DNA from: Burkholderiales bacterium
GTDB taxonomy: Bacteria; Pseudomonadota; Gammaproteobacteria; Burkholderiales; Eutrophovitaceae
NCBI GenBank assembly: GCA_028379895.1
Contig: JAOEKQ010000005.1
Coordinates: forward strand, 47,614 to 111,613
DNA: 64,000 nucleotides
Direction of reading: 5' to 3'
Notes under the pieces: generated by a model
What the model was told of the DNA's origin: nothing
Database searches by the model: none
What the model saw: the letters and a program-made list of their open reading frames with translations, nothing else
Made by a program: the position numbers and the translations under genes
Shown: one piece after another, positions 45,283 through 53,640 of the stretch
Layout of the letters: each line of letters opens with the position of its first letter
Position numbering within the stretch: the first letter of the stretch is position 1

Positions 45283-46018
45283 ATTGCTTTCCTTATTTTG
45301 GACGTGCCTTGTAACGTTTAATCACATTACCTTTTCACGGCCTGATTTATGTATCTGACGTGTGTGCGCTTCCCATTGCACTCATTATTTAAGATGCAAG
45401 ACGCGCTAAGATAAGGTCCTCTCACCCAAAATTTGTCGCTGCATATGTGTGATTTTCCGATGTACACTTTGACGATGTTTAAGAAGGTGGTGAACTGTCT
45501 TTGCAGACGCAACCGACCCTTTTTTGTCGATGACACGACGCCATCGACCATTAAATGCTTCCATATTTGGTTCTCTTTCCCGCCAACTTCAAATAGAGAG
45601 TCACTATCCGATGACAACCACACCATGTGGGCCGCCGGTCTACTCTTATTCAAACACTTGGGATCTAGCGCTTAGCATGATCTTGCAGGAACCCACGAAT
45701 AGTCGTGGGACTACAAACCAATTCTTTCGGTTTGCGGTTTTTGGTCAAGAGCAACAGAAACTCGGTGCCGAAGACTAACACTCCGCCCAGCTAACCGCAA
45801 GGTTGTGATAACAATGAACAAGCGAACGGTAAGCACGTCTAAAATTTCGTGCTGAATTTAAAAGGAATGAACACAAGAAGTAAACGGCTAAAGCGCCAGC
45901 TGAAGCGATCCACAAGCAATGTGCACGTTTATGCCCCTTGTTGGGTAAATGAGACACCACAACTAATACGTTGTATAGAACCACGAGCTTTCTTAACATT
46001 TCGATTGTCTGTTCTCGC

Positions 46019-46035
46019 GCGTTATGTTGTAACAT
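46019..46035 (+). promoter_or_regulatory. Second Zur-like box (weaker)
   Basis: The 17-mer containing TTATGTTGTAACAT matches the 17-bp core of the Zur consensus (ATGTTATANTATAACAT) at 12 of 16 informative positions. It ends nine bases upstream of the stronger box. Confidence 0.45.
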
Positions 46036-46043
46036 CTCTGCAA

Positions 46044-46064
46044 ATATGTTATAATGTAACATAT
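46044..46064 (+). promoter_or_regulatory. Zur-like box upstream of the porin-like gene
   Basis: ATATGTTATAATGTAACATAT is a near-perfect palindrome, matching the Zur core consensus at 15 of 16 informative positions. It lies 55 bp before the ATG of the outer membrane gene. Confidence 0.75.
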
Positions 46065-46090
46065 CGATGCGTATCGATGCGTATCGATGC
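46063..46090 (+). repeat. Tandem decamer repeat (ATCGATGC separated by GT)
   Basis: Three copies of ATCGATGC spaced by GT, directly abutting the Zur-like box and ending 28 bases before the start codon, so in the 5' leader or promoter region. Copy number could vary between strains. Confidence 0.9.
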
Positions 46091-46118
46091 TGACAATATA
46101 ATCGGGAGACAAATTTTG

Positions 46119-47456
46119 ATGAATAAAAATACTTTTCGTTGCCTCGTCGCGGCACTGAGTTTCTTAGCTATAAGCTCGGGTCACGCGCAAGAAGATGTAA
46201 GCGATCTTCGTGAAGCGTTGAACGAACTTAGAGGTGAATATGAGCAAAGGATTTCTGATTTAGAAAAGAAATTAGAAATGGCTGTTCAATCTAAAGAGCG
46301 TGCTGCACCTACAGGAGCAAGTAAATCTGCCGGGGGGCGCGCTATTAAAGGAAATGCATTCAATCCGTCCATTGGCATTATTTTAAACGGACAATTCAAA
46401 GAGTTCTCCGAGCGAACAGCGCCAGAAATAACTGGATTTGCTATTGGTGAAGAGGGGGAAAGAGGTACGGGTGGACTAGGACTTGATCACACTGAGATTA
46501 ATTTTTCAGCAAGCGTAGATGATAAATTCTATGGAAGCTTGACATACGCTCTCGTCGAAGAAGGCGGCGCAATCGTAACTGAAGTCGAAGAGGCGTACGT
46601 TGAGACATTACCCGGCGCAGATGCTCCTGCTAAATTCAAGTTCGGTAAAGCGCTATGGACGCTCGGTTACCTAAACGAACAACACGCGCACACCGATGAC
46701 TTCGCTGACAGACCTCTGCCCTACAAAGTGTACTTAAACGGCAGTTTTAACGATGACGGCATTCAAATCAGTAAAATTCTGCCCACTGAGCTTTACAATG
46801 AAATTGGACTTGGCTTGTTTAGAGGAAGTGATTTTCCATTTGGAACCCCAGACGGACAAGGTATCGGAGCATCCTCTCTATTTTGGCGTGTAGGTGGCGA
46901 CATCGGTATGAACGGCACCTGGAGATTTGGTGCTTACCGAGTTGACGGTGAAACCGGCGGAAGAGTCACTGAGGAAGGCACAATTACCTTCATCGGTGAT
47001 ACCGACCTAACGGCATATGATATTCGCTATACCTTCGCACCAACAGGAAATGAAAGTAGTCAAGAATTTACGTTGACAGCCGAGCACTTCGCTCGCAACG
47101 AGAATGGAACCTATGGGGCTACAGGAGAAGAGGCCTTTGCAACAGCGGCCTACGATGCGGAAACCAGCGGTTACTATGTAGCCGCAACATACAAATGGAT
47201 TCCTCAGGCTCGGATTGGTATAAGGTACAGCAAAATGAAGAATGTAGATTTGACGGGAGACCTAAATGACACAGCTGTTGATGGTCAAGGGTTTAACCCA
47301 TCACAAAAGACAGTCATGCTTGACTGGACAAATAGCGAGTACAGTCGAATTCGTCTTCAACTCGGCCAAGAAGAACGATCAGCAGGCAACAATGATGATC
47401 AAATCATACTCCAGTACATTATGAGCTTCGGTGCTCACGGAGCACACAAATACTGA
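46119..47456 (+). CDS. Zinc-regulated outer membrane porin-like protein
   Basis: A 445-aa outer membrane protein starting at ATG 46119 (GGGAG ribosome site); the open frame runs 270 bp upstream through non-coding DNA. It has a Sec signal (NKNTFRCLVAALSFLAISSGHA), a coiled-coil segment (residues 25-60, LREALNELRGEYEQRISDLEKK), and then a beta-barrel with alternating residues and a C-terminal strand HGAHKY. The layout resembles trimeric coiled-coil porins of the DcaP/OprO style. Zur-like boxes immediately upstream suggest a role in zinc entry; substrate is inferred from context. Confidence 0.82.
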   Translation: MNKNTFRCLVAALSFLAISSGHAQEDVSDLREALNELRGEYEQRISDLEKKLEMAVQSKERAAPTGASKSAGGRAIKGNAFNPSIGIILNGQFKEFSERTAPEITGFAIGEEGERGTGGLGLDHTEINFSASVDDKFYGSLTYALVEEGGAIVTEVEEAYVETLPGADAPAKFKFGKALWTLGYLNEQHAHTDDFADRPLPYKVYLNGSFNDDGIQISKILPTELYNEIGLGLFRGSDFPFGTPDGQGIGASSLFWRVGGDIGMNGTWRFGAYRVDGETGGRVTEEGTITFIGDTDLTAYDIRYTFAPTGNESSQEFTLTAEHFARNENGTYGATGEEAFATAAYDAETSGYYVAATYKWIPQARIGIRYSKMKNVDLTGDLNDTAVDGQGFNPSQKTVMLDWTNSEYSRIRLQLGQEERSAGNNDDQIILQYIMSFGAHGAHKY

Positions 47457-47476
47457 TAGTCAATTCATTGTTCAGC

Positions 47477-47504
47477 AAAAACCGCGGCTCGCCGCGGTTT
47501 TTTT
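47477..47504 (+). terminator. Rho-independent terminator after the porin-like gene
   Basis: AAAAACCGCGGC-TC-GCCGCGGTTTTTTT, a GC-rich stem extended by an A/T stem and followed by T, 21 bp past the stop codon. Confidence 0.92.
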
Positions 47505-47652
47505 GTCTGCTCGCGTTAACGATCCACCCAAGAAATAGCAAATAATTATCAATTCTGAGACATTTGGGTTTTCCAAGTAATTTTTTTCAAATATTAAACA
47601 AGTTCTCAGCCATCTAAACCCCCATACCTCATTAAGGAAGAAATCACGAACA

Positions 47653-48897
47653 TCAATCCAGACCTTTACTGGCTCGGAGATAACTGATACAGGATGGTAA
47701 TGCCGCAACAATAAAGGACGCTATAAAGACCAAAGCAATCATATATATGCTGTTTCCCGTAAAAATACTCACGTTTATATGTAACCCAAAAGTCTCAACA
47801 AGGTAATCACGCGAAAATAACAAGGCAACCATGAGGAGGAGTGATCCAAGAATTACGCCAAACAAAGTAATGAAAAACGCTTCTAATTCGATAAGAAAAA
47901 ACAGGAAGCGTGGCGGGGCGCCAATAACACGTAACAAATAAATCTCATTTCGGCGTTCACGAATAGAGGCCAAGAGCATTGCACTCACCCCAAGGCACGC
48001 CGCCAAAAATACCAAGAGAGAAACCAACAATAACGTTCTCTCCAAAACACCCATCATTTGCCAAAGCTCTGACAAAGCCACGCCTGGCAATATTGCAAGC
48101 AACGGCTCGCCCTTATAGTTGTTAATCCCTCTTTGGACTCGAAAGGTGCCCATCTTCTCTTTAAGCCCCAGCATAAAAGCAGTGATACTTTTAGGTTGAA
48201 GATCAACGTCATCAAAATTATCAATAGGCGCTGATGCGTTTGGGATTCTTACCCCATGCTGCCAATCTATATGTATGGCCTCAATTCCTCCCAAACTGAC
48301 ATGTAATGTTTGATCAACTGGGGTACCAGTCGGACTTAATATACCTACAACTTCGAATGGCCGATCCTCATGCAAACTGAAGCTTGTAGCTGCAACGCCA
48401 TGAGCGAGTACTAATTGATCCCCTATCCGGTAATTTAACTTTCTGGCGACCTCAGATCCTAAAACAACATCAAACAAGTCTGTAAAAACCCTACCATTCT
48501 GAAATTCTAATAAACGTTTATCGCCATAGCTAAAATACTTAAAATAATCTGATGATGTTCCGAGCACACGATATCCTTTGTGGGAATCTCCCAAAGAAAT
48601 TGGTATGGCCCAATCAACTTTGCTACTAGCAGCGACCTTCTGGTAGGTTTCCCATCGAATATTATTCGTTGGATTTCCCACTCTAAATACTGAGTACAAC
48701 AATAAATTGACGCTCCCAGTTCTTGCACCGACGATCAGATCAACTCCTGAAACTGTATTAGAAAAATTTTCTTTCGTTTGTTGACGGATATGCTCAACCC
48801 CTAATAAAACAAAAATGCTAACTGACATAGCTAAAAGAGATACCAATACTGAGCCTTTTCTATCCAACAAACTCTTAGTGGCTAGACGAATAAACAT
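47653..48897 (-). CDS. FtsX/MacB-like ABC transporter permease (Zrg cluster)
   Basis: A 414-aa inner membrane protein with one N-terminal membrane segment, a large periplasmic domain of about 230 residues and three C-terminal segments, the FtsX/LolC architecture (LLASIRERRNEIYLLRVIGAPPRF is the conserved cytoplasmic loop). It starts one base after the ATPase stop codon, so it is the membrane partner of that ATPase. In zinc-related Zrg clusters (Vibrio) such a pair accompanies DUF2796 and DUF3299 proteins. Direct transport versus mechanical energy transfer is unresolved. Confidence 0.88.
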   Translation of the reverse strand: MFIRLATKSLLDRKGSVLVSLLAMSVSIFVLLGVEHIRQQTKENFSNTVSGVDLIVGARTGSVNLLLYSVFRVGNPTNNIRWETYQKVAASSKVDWAIPISLGDSHKGYRVLGTSSDYFKYFSYGDKRLLEFQNGRVFTDLFDVVLGSEVARKLNYRIGDQLVLAHGVAATSFSLHEDRPFEVVGILSPTGTPVDQTLHVSLGGIEAIHIDWQHGVRIPNASAPIDNFDDVDLQPKSITAFMLGLKEKMGTFRVQRGINNYKGEPLLAILPGVALSELWQMMGVLERTLLLVSLLVFLAACLGVSAMLLASIRERRNEIYLLRVIGAPPRFLFFLIELEAFFITLFGVILGSLLLMVALLFSRDYLVETFGLHINVSIFTGNSIYMIALVFIASFIVAALPSCISYLRASKGLD

Positions 48898-49575
48898 CTA
48901 GGAGTGCTTCCCGGCAAAGTTAATCTTATCCAGAGAGACAATGTTATTGAAGTGCGCAGCCAACGACATATCGTGGCTAACGAGCAGCAAAGTTATCTTA
49001 TGTTGATCCACTAGACTCATGAGTAAAGCCATGAAAATATCTCGGTTGACTTGATCAAGAGACGAAGTCGGCTCGTCCGCGATTAAGAGTTGAGGTTTAT
49101 TGATGAGCGCTCGGGCTATCGCTATACGCTGCTGCTGACCGATACTAAGGTTTCTGGCCGGCTCACTCCATTCATCTTCGGATATGTTCAGCTCGTCCAA
49201 CAGAATCTTGATTTCCCGCTCGATAGTTTCGTTACGGTGATTAGGACCGAAACCGCTAGCGAGTTTAATATTGTCAATGGCATTGAGATAAGAAATTAGA
49301 TTGAATTGCTGAAATACAAATCCAATATTTTTCGCTCTGAATATATCCCTCTGCTCGCTTGACATATCACTTAAAGATTGACCAAATACCATCAAATTTC
49401 CTGTCGTTTTAATCAAACCACTCAAAGCACTCAGCAGGGTTGATTTACCGCAGCCAGAGGGCCCGTATAGGAAAGTTTTTTTTTCTTCAGAAATTGACCA
49501 TGACGGAATATCCAAGACAAGTCTCTCGGGATGACTCGGATAACTATATTTCACATCTTGAATAGTAATAGTCAT
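48898..49575 (-). CDS. LolD/MacB-type ABC transporter ATPase (Zrg cluster)
   Basis: A 225-aa ATPase with Walker A GPSGCGKST near residue 38, signature LSIGQQQRIAIARAL (LSIGQ rather than LSGGQ) and Walker B LLIADEPTSSLD. The small size and VFQQFNLISYLNAIDNI block mark the LolD/MacB group, which works with FtsX-type permeases, and the next gene is one. It is not a ZnuC: it lacks that family's features and its partner is not an ABC-3 permease. A Zur-like box lies 33 bp upstream of the ATG, shared with the divergent DUF3299 gene. Confidence 0.88.
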   Translation of the reverse strand: MTITIQDVKYSYPSHPERLVLDIPSWSISEEKKTFLYGPSGCGKSTLLSALSGLIKTTGNLMVFGQSLSDMSSEQRDIFRAKNIGFVFQQFNLISYLNAIDNIKLASGFGPNHRNETIEREIKILLDELNISEDEWSEPARNLSIGQQQRIAIARALINKPQLLIADEPTSSLDQVNRDIFMALLMSLVDQHKITLLLVSHDMSLAAHFNNIVSLDKINFAGKHS

Positions 49576-49607
49576 GGCAGTCTTTCAGATATATTGTAAT
49601 TTACTCA

Positions 49608-49624
49608 ATGTTACAATATAACAA
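49608..49624 (+). promoter_or_regulatory. Zur-like box in the divergent promoter
   Basis: ATGTTACAATATAACAA matches 14 of 16 informative positions of the Zur core. It lies between the leftward ABC ATPase (33 bp away) and the rightward DUF3299 gene (36 bp away), so it may control both. An extra TATTGTAA/TTACAATA inverted pair overlaps it. Confidence 0.7.
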
Positions 49625-49659
49625 ATCTTTAGCACTATCATGATCTAAACCTTATAGAG

Positions 49660-50259
49660 ATGATTACAATGCGGCCCTCCAAAACAGGAATTCTAATTAC
49701 AGGAATGTTAATCCTTCTTTTCATTCCCCATGAAAAACAACTGTTGGCGCGCGATGTTGATTTATCAGCGTATCAGGAAATAGAGTGGGCTGAATTGATG
49801 CCGACAGAAGACCTAGAGGCACTTCAAAATCCTCCAGACTACATAATGGATATTGAAGAAGGGTCAGCCGAAGACAAGGTTGTCAACCAAGGCGAAGCAC
49901 CTACTGATATTTTTTTTGATGACGAGTATCAAAGAGCACTATTATCGACAACGGTCGTACCAGAAATGGATGGGAAGCCAATTCGAATACCAGGTTTTAT
50001 CGTTCCGTTAGAATTCAATGATGATAAAAAGGTATCTCAATTTTTTCTTGTGCCTTTCTTCGGGGCATGCATTCACGTACCGCCGCCTCCACCGAATCAA
50101 GTAATCCACGTAACTAGTTCCGAGGGCGTTGAACTTGAGAATCTATATACGCCCTATTGGATTTCAGGCGTAGTCACTTCGGTCGTTACAGAAAATGAAA
50201 TTGCCACGGCCACCTATGCTTTGGATGCAGTGAGTGTCGAGGTTTACTGGGAGAAATAA
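49660..50259 (+). CDS. DUF3299 family exported protein (Zrg cluster)
   Basis: A 199-aa protein with an N-terminal signal or anchor (hydrophobic residues 8-25). The DUF3299 core is visible: RIPGFIVPLEF, FLVPFFGACIHVPPPPPNQ and YTPYWISGV. The proline stretch with preceding cysteine and histidine is a likely metal site in the periplasm. DUF3299 members accompany DUF2796 and the LolD/FtsX pair in zinc-responsive clusters. The start is either 49660 or the ATG at 49669. It has its own Zur-like box. Confidence 0.88.
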   Translation: MITMRPSKTGILITGMLILLFIPHEKQLLARDVDLSAYQEIEWAELMPTEDLEALQNPPDYIMDIEEGSAEDKVVNQGEAPTDIFFDDEYQRALLSTTVVPEMDGKPIRIPGFIVPLEFNDDKKVSQFFLVPFFGACIHVPPPPPNQVIHVTSSEGVELENLYTPYWISGVVTSVVTENEIATATYALDAVSVEVYWEK

Positions 50260-50309
50260 TTCAATTATTTTTCTTTAAGAAAATCCACTACCTACCAAAT
50301 AAGTGTTCG

Positions 50310-50705
50310 TTAACCGCACGACGGATTGTCGTGCTGCTGACATAATTTAAAGTTGGTAAAGTGTCCCCAGGCAATTAACCCAGCTCCCAGCAATGTGAAA
50401 AGCTTTTCACCTGTTTCACCCACCAGACTCTCCAATAATAGAGCTGAAATCAAACTAGTCAAACCAAGTAAACCAAGGATGAGAATCTTGTATCTTTTGT
50501 GCTTTTTACAACCTAGAGTTAACGCGAAAATACTGATAGGCAAAACTGCTGCGATCATCCAGGCATGGAACGTCTCACTCTCGAGTGGAAGTGAAGCCAG
50601 GCTGGGTACCGCGACGAGCAAGATAGGCACAAATAAGCAATGAACAGCGCAGACTAACGACAATCCGATCGATGTTCGATCTGTTAAAGCTTGAATACTT
50701 CTCAT
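50310..50705 (-). CDS. MerC-domain membrane protein
   Basis: A 131-aa protein with four membrane segments and the MerC-type cysteine pair in the first helix (VCAVHCLFVPILL). MerC proteins carry mercury or other soft metals across the inner membrane; several MerC-domain proteins sit in zinc or iron acquisition clusters. A Zur-like box is 45 bp upstream, so a role in zinc import is a reasonable inference. The C-terminus NFKLCQQHDNPSCG has two further cysteines and a histidine. Confidence 0.85.
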   Translation of the reverse strand: MRSIQALTDRTSIGLSLVCAVHCLFVPILLVAVPSLASLPLESETFHAWMIAAVLPISIFALTLGCKKHKRYKILILGLLGLTSLISALLLESLVGETGEKLFTLLGAGLIAWGHFTNFKLCQQHDNPSCG

Positions 50706-50749
50706 AACCTACCCTTATATTTCAAAACACAATGACCAGCTCGATCGAG

Positions 50750-50766
50750 ATGTTATGTTACAACGT
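50750..50766 (+). promoter_or_regulatory. Zur-like box upstream of the MerC-like gene
   Basis: ATGTTATGTTACAACGT matches 13 of 16 informative positions of the Zur core and lies 45 bp before the MerC-like start codon. Confidence 0.65.
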
Positions 50767-50882
50767 ATCTCCTGTCAATCTTAAATGAAGTCAATAATCA
50801 AATTGAATAGCTTCTGGAAGCCAGCTCACATCGCACACCCAATACCATTAATAAAAGTGCCCGATTAAGAGAATTTTATTAG

Positions 50883-51467
50883 TCAATCTAACTTTACTGT
50901 TGGCGACTCTGCAGTCAAATTTACTGCCCCCTGCTTACCCTCTTTTAGCCACATAGTTCGTATTTCATCAATACCCGGAAACATCCGAAAAAGATGAACT
51001 TGGATTTCAGATAACCTAGACAAGTCGTCACAATTAAAATGATAAGCGGCAGCAACGTCGCTATGCGCATCAGTATTTTGTTCTTCATGAGCATCATGGT
51101 CGTCGTGAACATCACCTAAAACTCCAGTCACATTTACGGAGGAGTCGATAAGGCGGCAAGTAGTATCTGAAAAGGTAAATACTGCATTATGATCGTTCAA
51201 ACTGATGACAGCTTCCTTTACGCTGTTTATATCATTCGGAGATTGCGCCTGGTATTCGAACCCAACTATGTTGATAGCTGGCGATTCAAACTCTATTTCA
51301 ATTTCGGTGCCCTCGATTGCGATTGTCAAATCTGACATTCCGTGGACGTGGGCGTCCAAACCGCCTTCTTCCGCTATTGCCTCTCGCATGCTAATCACTT
51401 GAATCACAGCCACCGCTGTAATCGCCACGAATGTCAGCTTCAGTGCCACTTTTAAACGCAATTCCAT
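50883..51467 (-). CDS. ZrgA family zinc uptake protein (DUF2796)
   Basis: A 194-aa exported protein with a hydrophobic signal (LTFVAITAVAVIQVISMREAIA). The DUF2796 pattern is clear: LDAHVHGMSDLTIAIEG, FESPAINIVGFE, then a His/Asp-rich loop (DVHDDHDAHEEQNTDAH) and YHFNCDDLSRLSEIQVHLFRMFPG. The acidic histidine loop should bind zinc in the periplasm. In Vibrio cholerae ZrgA is part of a second zinc uptake system (ZrgABCDE) beside ZnuABC. A ribosome site AGGAG precedes ATG. Confidence 0.9.
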   Translation of the reverse strand: MELRLKVALKLTFVAITAVAVIQVISMREAIAEEGGLDAHVHGMSDLTIAIEGTEIEIEFESPAINIVGFEYQAQSPNDINSVKEAVISLNDHNAVFTFSDTTCRLIDSSVNVTGVLGDVHDDHDAHEEQNTDAHSDVAAAYHFNCDDLSRLSEIQVHLFRMFPGIDEIRTMWLKEGKQGAVNLTAESPTVKLD

Positions 51468-51579
51468 ATAAGTACTCCTTTTCTCAATATCAACGTATTT
51501 AAGTGATACAAATTAAAGTCTATACATTACACAATGCACCTAATTCCAATCAGATCCGGCTGCAGTTTGATTAGAAATT

Positions 51580-52386
51580 TTACTTGGTGTCCCCTTTAAA
51601 AAGCTTAGTATTAATTAACGTTGTGAGTGCGCCAAGAATTCCTAAACTCGCATAAGTTGTGACAAGCACTGGGCCTGTGGGCGCATCAAGCGCTGCAGAT
51701 AGGGCAATGCCAACCACAATAGCTGAACCGCTAAACAACCAAGCCCATAACAACCGCCGCCTTCTACCGATAGTCACCAACGCGGGCAGGATGAGGCTTG
51801 CGAAAACTACGTAAATCCCGACTAATTGGACGGATGCTGTAATTGTTAACGCAAACATAAAATAAAACCCGACTCCCTGTCGAACGGCTGGCACTAGCAT
51901 CCATGTTGCTAAAATAGCGATAAAAAATGGCAAGTGCAAGACAACGTCACGCATTGACGCAAATAATATCTGTCCAGAGAGTAGATGCTTCAGCTCCTCA
52001 TCGCCATGCGGATTATTAGTCAGGACTAATATTGAAGCAGAGGCAGAAAGTACGAAAAAAACACCAATCCAAGCTTCCTGCTGCTTCGGGAAATACTTTT
52101 CGATATCCCTGAAAATCAGACCTCCAATAAGCGCAAAACACAGAGCACCTAGTGAGGGTCCCAGCGAGAATCCTGTAGGATCAGCATGCACATGATTTTG
52201 TTGACCATAAACTGTGCGGCTAAGCGTCTCAACGACGATGTATCCTAGTCCGGCGATCTGAGCAATCGCGAGATCGATGAAGATAATGCCTCGCTTTAAC
52301 ACCTCAATACCCAAAGGGGTATGAACGGATGCGACCATCAAACCGACCAGAAGTGCTGGTGTCACTATATCTAAGATATCCGTCAC
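51580..52386 (-). CDS. Zinc/manganese ABC transporter permease (ABC-3 family, ZnuB-like)
   Basis: A 268-aa inner membrane permease with seven or eight segments. ABC-3 family marks are VHTPLGIEVLKRGIIFIDLAIAQIAGLGY near the N-terminus and VGIYVVFASLILPALVTIG. It is encoded directly after the substrate-binding protein ZnuA (7-bp gap). No ZnuC-type ATPase is encoded next to it; the only ATPase in the cluster belongs to the LolD/FtsX pair. Either a distant ZnuC is used or the system is not an ordinary ABC importer. Confidence 0.88.
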   Translation of the reverse strand: MTDILDIVTPALLVGLMVASVHTPLGIEVLKRGIIFIDLAIAQIAGLGYIVVETLSRTVYGQQNHVHADPTGFSLGPSLGALCFALIGGLIFRDIEKYFPKQQEAWIGVFFVLSASASILVLTNNPHGDEELKHLLSGQILFASMRDVVLHLPFFIAILATWMLVPAVRQGVGFYFMFALTITASVQLVGIYVVFASLILPALVTIGRRRRLLWAWLFSGSAIVVGIALSAALDAPTGPVLVTTYASLGILGALTTLINTKLFKGDTK

Positions 52387-52393
52387 AAATATG

Positions 52394-53281
52394 TTAATTC
52401 AGTAAAATTTCAATCGTCCGATCATACAGCGCAAACAAATCGTTGACCTCTGGCGAACCTCCAATGGTGTAAGGAAGACCAAGCACGCGAACACCAGTTT
52501 TTTCTGCTACCCACTTATTTGGTCCTTCCGGATCGTATGGAGATGTAATCACGGCGAGCGGAGGAGTTTGCTCAATAATCGATGCAACTGTTGCAAGATG
52601 TCGTGCGGAAGGCGGAATACCAGGCCTTTCTTCAAGGGATGTCAATGTGTTCATCTCTAAAAATTTCAATAAATAACTAAAAGATTTATGGTACGTAATT
52701 ACATTTTTACCCTTGAGTGGCTCAGCAGTGATTCTCCAATTAGCTAAGGCTGCATTCCAACGTGCACTAAACGACTCTAAATTATTTCTATAACTGCTGG
52801 TGTTATCTGGATCTATCAAGGATAGACGAGCTTCAATAAGTGCAGCGGCCTCGAGAATAATCTGAGGATCCAAGTGAATGTGTGGGTTTCCTTGCGGGTG
52901 AATATCTCCAAGACTCCGATCGAGAGTCTCTGGTATCTCAATATTGGTTACGTAATCGCTAATTAATAAGTGACCCGGTTTTCCTACCTGTACCCCAGCG
53001 TTACCATTACGAAGTAATAACGGTAACCACCCAACTTCAAGATCAGCACCAGAGCAAACTATCAAGTCAGCACGTCTTATTTTGCTCATCAAACTTGGCT
53101 TTACCCGAATAAAATGAGGATTTTGCTGGCCATGGGTTGCCGAATCTGCCTGAATCAGCTCCCCACCGATCTCCTGCGCAAGCGACTGCCATTCGGGCTC
53201 GCAAGCCAAGACAAAAGGCTTGGCTTGCGCTGTGTTTAAAGTTAATACGAATAAAAGTCCAAATACAGTAATTAATTTCAT
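52394..53281 (-). CDS. Zinc ABC transporter substrate-binding protein (ZnuA-like)
   Basis: A 295-aa periplasmic protein with a signal peptide (MKLITVFGLLFVLTLNTAQA). Metal ligand segments are QQNPHFIRVKPS, GNPHIHLDP and NVITYHKSF, matching the three histidines of the TroA/ZnuA family, with an acidic residue in TSPYDPEG. The long His-rich loop of E. coli ZnuA is absent; only GDIHPQGNPHIH remains. It is the first gene of a leftward unit with the ABC-3 permease, 165 bp downstream of a Zur-like palindrome. Confidence 0.9.
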   Translation of the reverse strand: MKLITVFGLLFVLTLNTAQAKPFVLACEPEWQSLAQEIGGELIQADSATHGQQNPHFIRVKPSLMSKIRRADLIVCSGADLEVGWLPLLLRNGNAGVQVGKPGHLLISDYVTNIEIPETLDRSLGDIHPQGNPHIHLDPQIILEAAALIEARLSLIDPDNTSSYRNNLESFSARWNAALANWRITAEPLKGKNVITYHKSFSYLLKFLEMNTLTSLEERPGIPPSARHLATVASIIEQTPPLAVITSPYDPEGPNKWVAEKTGVRVLGLPYTIGGSPEVNDLFALYDRTIEILLN

Positions 53282-53445
53282 AAAAACATTATCCTCTGAA
53301 TTTAACTTAAGTAAAAAAAAACTTGAAATGATAGGAGAGGAGATTTCGTTGCGGAGAAATCAATGACCATTTCAAGGTTTTGAGCTTTTAAGAACTCAGT
53401 AATCTCGAAAATTTAATATGCTTTGAGACACAGGTTCTGATTTAC

Positions 53446-53463
53446 GATATGTTACAACATATC
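53446..53463 (+). promoter_or_regulatory. Zur-like palindrome between znuA and the CDF gene
   Basis: GATATGTT-AC-AACATATC is an 18-bp perfect inverted repeat apart from the centre. It matches the Zur core at 12-13 of 16 positions in two overlapping registers; the half-sites are closer together than in the consensus. Confidence 0.6.
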
Positions 53464-53508
53464 ATTAATAAATTGCAATAATTTATTAAAAAAAAGGAAA
53501 ATAATAAA

Positions 53509-53547
53509 ATGGCATTCTTAAACGCAAAAAACGTATTGGTCATTTAA
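53509..53547 (+). other. Possible 12-codon leader peptide or gene remnant
   Basis: A strong purine-rich site (AAAAAGGAAAATAATAAA) precedes ATG and an open frame reading MAFLNAKNVLVI, then stop. It lies in the 5' region of the CDF gene. Its start resembles the N-terminus of enoyl-ACP reductases, which suggests a remnant, but this may be chance. Confidence 0.2.
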
Positions 53548-53640
53548 CGCCAGTTTCTTGCAAGGAACGCACAGCCTGTACAATATTGTCGCAATCCGAT
53601 CATATTTTTTAATTAACCCAGATATCTTTCCCAATCACAT

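Larger units (their letters stand above)
45283..46118. other. 837-bp non-coding region between the helicase and the Zur-controlled porin-like gene
   Basis: No open frame here has natural composition or a ribosome site. It contains two adjacent perfect hairpins (CCCACGA/TCGTGGG at 45692-45709 and CAAACC/GGTTTG at 45714-45734), followed 300 bp later by two Zur-like boxes and a decamer repeat just before the outer membrane protein gene. The 45300-45780 part may be the remains of a lost gene. Confidence 0.45.
53282..53640. other. Divergent region between znuA and the CDF transporter
   Basis: This 359-base AT-rich stretch contains a Zur-like palindrome at 53446-53463 and a possible 12-codon leader at 53509-53547. 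I see no other feature. Divergent promoters for znuA and the CDF gene must lie here. Confidence 0.5.

Noticed and set aside
45327..45778. Three overlapping small frames on both strands
   Set aside because: None has a ribosome site, natural composition or recognisable motif; at most a decayed gene.
45775..46155. Leftward frame of 126 codons over the Zur-like boxes
   Set aside because: It covers the promoter and start of the porin-like gene and reads as random sequence.
48898..49575. ZnuC, the missing ATPase of the zinc importer
   Set aside because: The sequence is of the LolD/MacB type, and the next gene is an FtsX-type permease one base away.
46019..53463. Fur boxes instead of Zur boxes for the palindromes
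   Set aside because: The half-sites read ATGTTA/TAACAT, as in the Zur consensus, and lack the GATAAT repeat seen in the Fur-like box at 10093; the gene content is zinc-related.
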